The notes beneath the pieces are model-generated. The model searched no databases. It saw only the letters and a list, made by a program, of their open reading frames with translations, and was not told the DNA's origin. A stretch of 64,000 nucleotides of DNA from an uncultured Pseudomonadales bacterium. Lineage in GTDB: Bacteria > Pseudomonadota > Gammaproteobacteria > Pseudomonadales > Azotimanducaceae. The position numbers and the translations under genes were made by a program. Position 1 is the stretch's first letter. Each line of letters starts with the position of its first letter. Shown in pieces: positions 59,976-64,000 of the stretch. Location of the stretch: the NCBI GenBank assembly GCA_958295875.1, contig OY282379.1, positions 1,674,001 to 1,738,000 of the forward strand. The letters are read 5' to 3'.

Positions 59976-60611
59976 ATGGAAGGCGCATCAACCGTCGTTC
60001 AGGTGGCCAGCGTGGGCCCGCGGGCAAAGGGCTGCCGGGTGGCTGGTGCCATCCTACGCTCACGGCTCCGTGTTTCTTCGCTAGGCGCTCTACGTCTGGC
60101 GCTGGCGACATTCGTGTTGGGCGTGGCGGCTGGCTGTCAGTCACAGTTGGAGACGCGCCCGGCGGCTGGCTTCAACCTCACGGGGGTCTGGCGCGTCAAC
60201 GCCGGGGAGAGCGACGCGCCACCTGATCCGCGGGAGATACGCCGCCTTGAGGATCGGGACATCGTGCGTGGCCGGCAACGCAAGCCGGAAGCCTCAAGCG
60301 CCTTCGTGGCGGAGGACTTTCCGGTGGTCAAGGCGCAGCGGATGACCATCGAGCAAGACGCGCGTTCCATGGGCATCCGCTACGACGATGGCCCCTATCG
60401 AGACGTTTCTTGGGGCGAGCGTGAACGTGACCATTGGCGGGTGCGGGCGGGTTGGCGCGATGGAGCGTTGGTCATTCGCTCTCGGCGGGACCTGACGGAA
60501 GGCGTGGAGACGATGCACCTCGAACGAGACGGCACGCGGCTGCGAGTGGAGGTGGTGGTGAAAACGGGCGGGCGAGACGTGCAGGTGCAGCGCATCTTCG
60601 ACCGGCGTTAA
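59976..60611 (+). CDS. predicted lipoprotein of unknown function
   Basis: A 211-residue protein whose N-terminal part contains a hydrophobic signal (LALATFVLGVAAGCQSQ) with a cysteine in a lipobox-like position (AAGC; the -3 residue is Ala rather than Leu). About 30 residues precede the signal if the ATG at 59976 is used, which is long; an internal GTG near 60039 would give a normal signal length. The mature part is charged and beta-rich (FNLTGVWRVNAGESD, DVSWGERERDHWRVRAGWRD) and looks like a small lipocalin-like domain. No close family recognised. Confidence 0.6.
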   Translation: MEGASTVVQVASVGPRAKGCRVAGAILRSRLRVSSLGALRLALATFVLGVAAGCQSQLETRPAAGFNLTGVWRVNAGESDAPPDPREIRRLEDRDIVRGRQRKPEASSAFVAEDFPVVKAQRMTIEQDARSMGIRYDDGPYRDVSWGERERDHWRVRAGWRDGALVIRSRRDLTEGVETMHLERDGTRLRVEVVVKTGGRDVQVQRIFDRR

Positions 60612-60713
60612 GCCCCCAAGTGCAAGGTCATCACTGGGGCTGCGCTTCGTGCGCGCTCATAGCGGCTCTGCAACCTCCGGGCGCTGAGCCGTTCGCTGAG
60701 GCCGAACATTCGG

Positions 60714-60741
60714 TTGACGAGCACCCGCGAGCCGCTAGAAT
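60714..60741 (+). promoter_or_regulatory. promoter of tRNA-Asn
   Basis: TTGACG at 60714-60719 and TAGAAT at 60736-60741 are spaced by 16 bases, close to sigma-70 consensus, and followed by a GC-rich AGCGCCCC discriminator directly before the tRNA. The pattern is that of a stable-RNA promoter. Confidence 0.75.
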
Positions 60742-60751
60742 AGCGCCCCTT

Positions 60752-60827
60752 TCCGCCTTAGCTCAGTTGGTAGAGCAGCTGACTGTTAATCAGCGGGTCG
60801 CTGGTTCGAGCCCAGCAGGCGGAGCCA
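60752..60827 (+). tRNA. tRNA-Asn (anticodon GTT)
   Basis: Acceptor TCCGCCT pairs with AGGCGGA, the anticodon loop is CTGTTAA, the T-arm reads GGTTCGAGCCC, and GCCA is encoded. It is a single-gene unit with its own promoter. Confidence 0.96.
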
Positions 60828-60901
60828 AACCTTCCTAGATTCCGATGCACGCCGTCGTGGCGGTTCGCGCCGCCGCATGTCCGCGCCTCAAAGCGCAGCT
60901 C

Positions 60902-61993
60902 CTACTCTTTGCTCCCGCCCGGAATCGTCTTGCCGTGGGTGTCCCAGTTGCTGAGCAGTTCGTCGATCACCGTCGAACCCACCAAGTACAGGGCCTCAAG
61001 CGCTGCTTCCATGCCGGAGTAGCCCTTCTTCTCGCGCAGCAGATGCTCCGCGGCGGTGAGGCCGGGCGGCGGCATGGTGTAGTTGCTGCCGGCGCGCAGC
61101 ACCATCAAGCGGTTCTTGTCAACGCGGCCCAAACGATGCAGGTATTGGATCGAGAGGAACGTGCCGGTCTCTTCCATCGCGGAGGTCACGAAGTCTGTCG
61201 CGCCGTTTGACCAGTAGCGCACCCAGTCGTTCGCCCAATCGTTCATGAGCGCGCCGTGCCAGAAGGTCATCGCCGCGATGTGGCCGCCCTTCAACACAAA
61301 CGGCGGTTTGCGCGCGTTGGGGTGCTCGGTGAACGGCGCACGGGCGGCGGCCAGGCCTTCCGAATCGAAGAGCTCCAAGCCCTTTGTGAGTTCATACGCC
61401 CAATCGCGCAGCGCGATGTTGGCGACATGCATCTCGCCCTCCACCGGATCGGGCTTGTTCGGGTCGAACGGTCGCTGCGAGCGGCGGGCGAAGTAGCCAG
61501 TGGGCCAATCCTCGGGCTTTTCGCGGGCATCGATTTCGTAGGCAAGGTCGCCATCCACCAAGTAGGCGGACCAAGCCGCCGAACCGATGGAGGCGTCTTC
61601 CGGATCAATGCCGGCGATGCCGGCGATCAGCCAGTACGCTTGGCTCAAGTCGAAGCGTGGATCCAACCCCAGCGCCATGGTGGCCGCGGCCGATTGCGCG
61701 GTGCCAATGCCGGTCACCATGCCCAGCAGCTGCGATTCGGCGTTGTAGAACAGGTCGTGGTGCGAGTGTGGAAACGGCAGCCGCACATCGAGGTTGCGGC
61801 GCTCCTTCCAGAGTTGGAACTCGCCGGGCGCGTCGCCTTCGTCTGCGCCGATCTCGAACATGGTGACGATCACCACCTTCACGGGCAAAGGCTCGGTGGC
61901 CTCAAGGATGTCCGGGGCGGCCGCGCTGGCGACGCCGGCGGCGAGGCACCAGCCAAGGGTCGGCAGCGTTGCCAAGCGTTGCAGCGCGTTCAT
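60902..61993 (-). CDS. purine nucleoside permease (NUP) family protein
   Basis: A 363-residue protein with a signal peptide (residues about 1-26, ending SAAAP). The NUP pattern is clear: VKVVIVTMFEIGADEGDAPG, NAESQLLGMVTGIGTAQSAA, YWLIAGIAGIDPEDASIGS, and GGHIAAMTFWHGALMNDWAN. The family was named for a fungal permease, but the sequence has a nucleoside-phosphorylase-like fold with no membrane helices, so a secreted or periplasmic nucleoside-binding or hydrolysing role is more likely. It overlaps the adenosine deaminase gene by 4 bases (ATGA). Confidence 0.88.
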   Translation of the reverse strand: MNALQRLATLPTLGWCLAAGVASAAAPDILEATEPLPVKVVIVTMFEIGADEGDAPGEFQLWKERRNLDVRLPFPHSHHDLFYNAESQLLGMVTGIGTAQSAAATMALGLDPRFDLSQAYWLIAGIAGIDPEDASIGSAAWSAYLVDGDLAYEIDAREKPEDWPTGYFARRSQRPFDPNKPDPVEGEMHVANIALRDWAYELTKGLELFDSEGLAAARAPFTEHPNARKPPFVLKGGHIAAMTFWHGALMNDWANDWVRYWSNGATDFVTSAMEETGTFLSIQYLHRLGRVDKNRLMVLRAGSNYTMPPPGLTAAEHLLREKKGYSGMEAALEALYLVGSTVIDELLSNWDTHGKTIPGGSKE

Positions 61994-63429
61994 GGGTTTC
62001 CCTCGTTCGGCTCAGGGCAAAGGCCGTAGCGTCGGCAAACGAAGCCCCGGCGGGGCGGGCGCCGGTCGGCGAAGGCAGCCATGCCATCGGCTTGGAACGC
62101 CGCCACGAAGTTCGCCACGCGACGTGAGTAATCATCCAACAAGGCCGCTTTCTCCGCTGCTTCAAGGAAGCTGTGGCGCAGTGAGTTGCGGGATAGCCGC
62201 TCGATTTCCGCCCAAGTGAGGTCGAACTCCGTCACGGCGACGAAGAACTCATCGGTGAGCGTGGAATCCCACATGCCGCGGTCATCCGTGGAGAGGGCCA
62301 CGGGCACGCCGATGCGCAGATACTCCGGGAACGGGTGCTGGGCATAGTCGTCCACATACTCCAACAGCAGGTTGGAAATGAGGTTGATCTCCACCAAGTA
62401 GGGGCCGTGGCGCATCGCCGTCAACGTCTGTGGGTCTGTGATGAGATTGATGCCGTGGCCGATGCGCTCGGCGCCGAGCAGCAACGTGTCGCGCACATGG
62501 TGGTTCGGCTCGTCCACCTCTCCGGCGTGGATGGACAGGCGCACGCCGCTGTGTTGCCGGCGCAGCGCGCGCAGGGTGTCTAGGAAACGCAGCGGGTAGC
62601 CCTTGTCGTTGTCCTCCCGCCCAACCATGTTGACGGCCACGATCTCTTGATGGCGCGCCGCGATGTCGTAAAGCTGGGCGAGCTGCGCCTCGGCGTCCGC
62701 AACGAAGCGCAGCAACGAGACCTGCATGCGCACGCTCACCCCGGTGGCTTGGGCATCTGGCCGCGCGATGCGTTCGCGGTAGATGTCCATCACCGCATCG
62801 GGGCTCAACGCGTCGCCGTTGCTGGCCCGCAAGCCGCGCACGCCCACTTGCGGCTCGATGTAGGCCACGCCCTCGGCGCCGAAGGCTTGCATGTTGCGGT
62901 ACAGCGCTTCCGCGATTAAGTGCGGGTTGCGCGTCATGTCGCCCAAACGGCTCCAATGCGCCTCGAAGAACTCGTTGCGGCCTTCGTGGGCTTGGTCGAG
63001 CCGCAGGCTGTCGAGCCAAGCGGCCTTCTGGCTGCCCGTCAAGCTCTCAAGGGGCACATACTCGGAGCGCTCGCAGGCGTTGAACCGCTCCAAGGTGTTC
63101 TGGTCGACGGTGTGGAAGCGGAACAGGTAGGGCGGGCGGCGGGGCGGCCGCGCCGCGTCGGCGCAGTTTTCGATCTTCACCTTGGTGTAATAGCGGTAGC
63201 CGTTGGCCGCCTGCGCCACGGCCAGATCGAAGTACCACTCGGAGAAAACGGAGCCGCCGAGGTGCAGGTGCAAGTCTCCGCCCTTGGGCATCGCGTACAG
63301 AAAGCGATGCAGTTCGGCGGGGGTGGCCGTGTCCTTGAACGTCTCGAACCAGTCCTGCGCGACGGCGCTGCCGGCGCTGGCCACAGCGAGCAAACCGGCG
63401 ATTGGAACAGCGCGCCACCAGCCGCGCAT
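61990..63429 (-). CDS. secreted adenosine deaminase (ADGF-like)
   Basis: A 479-residue amidohydrolase converting adenosine to inosine. The zinc and catalytic motifs are all present: GDLHLHLGGSV, LSIHAGEVDEPNHHV with catalytic Glu, ERIGHGINLI and LSTDDRGMW. A signal peptide (MRGWWRAVPIAGLLAVASAG, ending AVAQDW) sends it out of the cytoplasm, and the long N-terminal extension before the barrel resembles secreted ADGF/CECR1 enzymes rather than cytosolic Add. The ATG at 63429 is chosen for the signal. It is followed at once by the NUP gene, making a nucleoside-use operon. Confidence 0.92.
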   Translation of the reverse strand: MRGWWRAVPIAGLLAVASAGSAVAQDWFETFKDTATPAELHRFLYAMPKGGDLHLHLGGSVFSEWYFDLAVAQAANGYRYYTKVKIENCADAARPPRRPPYLFRFHTVDQNTLERFNACERSEYVPLESLTGSQKAAWLDSLRLDQAHEGRNEFFEAHWSRLGDMTRNPHLIAEALYRNMQAFGAEGVAYIEPQVGVRGLRASNGDALSPDAVMDIYRERIARPDAQATGVSVRMQVSLLRFVADAEAQLAQLYDIAARHQEIVAVNMVGREDNDKGYPLRFLDTLRALRRQHSGVRLSIHAGEVDEPNHHVRDTLLLGAERIGHGINLITDPQTLTAMRHGPYLVEINLISNLLLEYVDDYAQHPFPEYLRIGVPVALSTDDRGMWDSTLTDEFFVAVTEFDLTWAEIERLSRNSLRHSFLEAAEKAALLDDYSRRVANFVAAFQADGMAAFADRRPPRRGFVCRRYGLCPEPNEGNP

Positions 63430-63566
63430 GGCAGCGCCGATGGCGGTGAACGCCCTGCGCCGCGGCGTTAGGTGCCGGCGAACGACATCATGCGCCGGCC
63501 GGTGCGCCCTCATGCGCACGCCGGCCGACGCCATTTGAGCTTTGACGCTCGCCAACCGCTGGCCGC

Positions 63567-64000
63567 CTAGAACCGATAGGCCACCGAGGCTTGGAAGTGC
63601 CGCGGCAGTTCTGGCAGCACGATCACGGAGCCGAACAGGTTCGGGAAGTTGGAGCGGAAATACTCCTCGTCCGTCAGGTTCTTGCCGTTGAGCGTGAAGC
63701 TCCAGCGCTCGGCGTCATACTGCAGGCCGAGGTTCACGAGGGTGTAAGAAGGCAGTTCCACCGCTTGGGAGAAGCCGGAATACACGCTGTCCACGTCGAT
63801 CACGCTGCCGAACACCTTCCAGCCGTTGCCGATGTCGTAAATCCCACTCAAGCTCAGGATGTTCTCCGGAATGCCGGCGCGGCGCGCGTCGCTGTTATTG
63901 GCCAGCGTGACGAAGCCGCCAACCGTGCCACCGTAGAACGTCCATGGCGGCGTGTCCGGCAAGTCGTCCGCGCCGAGGAAGCTGAACCGGCCGCCGCCAT
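63567..64000 (-). CDS. TonB-dependent receptor, C-terminal part
   Basis: The frame stays open to the end of the window, so only the last 144 codons are seen. They form amphipathic beta strands of an outer-membrane barrel (WKVFGSVIDVDSVYSGFSQA, YTLVNLGLQYDAERWSFTLN) with the family's KNLTDEEYF box and a terminal aromatic VAYRF. It lies 137 bases upstream of the adenosine deaminase on the same strand, so it is a good candidate for the outer-membrane nucleoside or nucleotide importer of this locus. Confidence 0.85.
   Translation of the reverse strand, partial: GGGRFSFLGADDLPDTPPWTFYGGTVGGFVTLANNSDARRAGIPENILSLSGIYDIGNGWKVFGSVIDVDSVYSGFSQAVELPSYTLVNLGLQYDAERWSFTLNGKNLTDEEYFRSNFPNLFGSVIVLPELPRHFQASVAYRF

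Overview
The window is a high-GC chromosomal segment from a gammaproteobacterium. The evidence is the gene order (tRNA-tuf-secE-nusG-rpl cluster, birA-coaX-SPOR, tyrS-M23-anmK-erpA, dksA-gluQ-regulator-pcnB), which matches Pseudomonas-type genomes, together with Gammaproteobacteria-like 16S/23S sequences. Many flavin, phytanoyl-CoA dioxygenase, SDR and nucleoside-scavenging genes suggest a heterotrophic, possibly marine or host-associated, lineage. I cannot name a genus from the sequence alone.

Region 1 (1-9.4 kb) is almost entirely on the minus strand. It reads birA > coaX > SPOR protein > tRNA-Thr > tRNA-Tyr > tRNA-Gly > tRNA-Thr > tuf > tRNA-Trp > secE > nusG > rplK > rplA > rplJ > rplL > rpoB (cut by the window edge). 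A sodium:solute symporter lies opposite to it. Region 2 (9.4-15 kb) is one complete rrn operon on the minus strand (16S, tRNA-Ile, tRNA-Ala, 23S, 5S), with a recognisable promoter, boxA elements, a 15-bp 23S processing stem and a terminator. Region 3 (15-25.2 kb) carries tyrS, the M23 peptidase-anmK pair (murein recycling), erpA-bactofilin-DUF6776, and a plus-strand run of ClC, hemJ, hemL and a PfkB kinase with overlapping or closely spaced genes. Region 4 (25.2-34.8 kb) has sfsA, dksA, gluQ, a CbrB-type regulator, pcnB, pgi, acs and uppS. The regulator sits at the usual cbrAB position, but the kinase gene cbrA is absent and the regulator has lost every residue I checked for phosphorylation, ATP hydrolysis and sigma-54 contact, while its DNA-binding helix remains.

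Region 5 (34.8-51.6 kb) is metabolic: two zinc alcohol dehydrogenases, an SCP2-phytanoyl-CoA dioxygenase fusion, uvrA, a ferredoxin reductase, a small cereblon-like CULT-domain protein with an intact tryptophan cage, HAD, SDR, a queuosine-precursor transporter, a folK-S1/P1 nuclease-LLM operon, an HtrA protease coupled to an MFS carrier, and ybjQ. Region 6 (51.6-64 kb) is more accessory: SOS-controlled dinB with a clear LexA box, a secreted His/Arg/Pro-rich protein, a GST, an AT-richer orphan PD-(D/E)XK nuclease-like gene, SDR, a ThDP enzyme, a lipoprotein, tRNA-Asn with its promoter, and a purine-nucleoside salvage set (secreted adenosine deaminase, NUP-family protein, TonB receptor cut by the window end).

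Translational coupling through 4-nt ATGA or TTGA overlaps is very common here and helps fix several starts. No CRISPR array, insertion sequence or prophage was seen. The two stretches longer than 300 bases without a confident gene (37307-37804 and 59532-59975) each hold what look like gene remnants.
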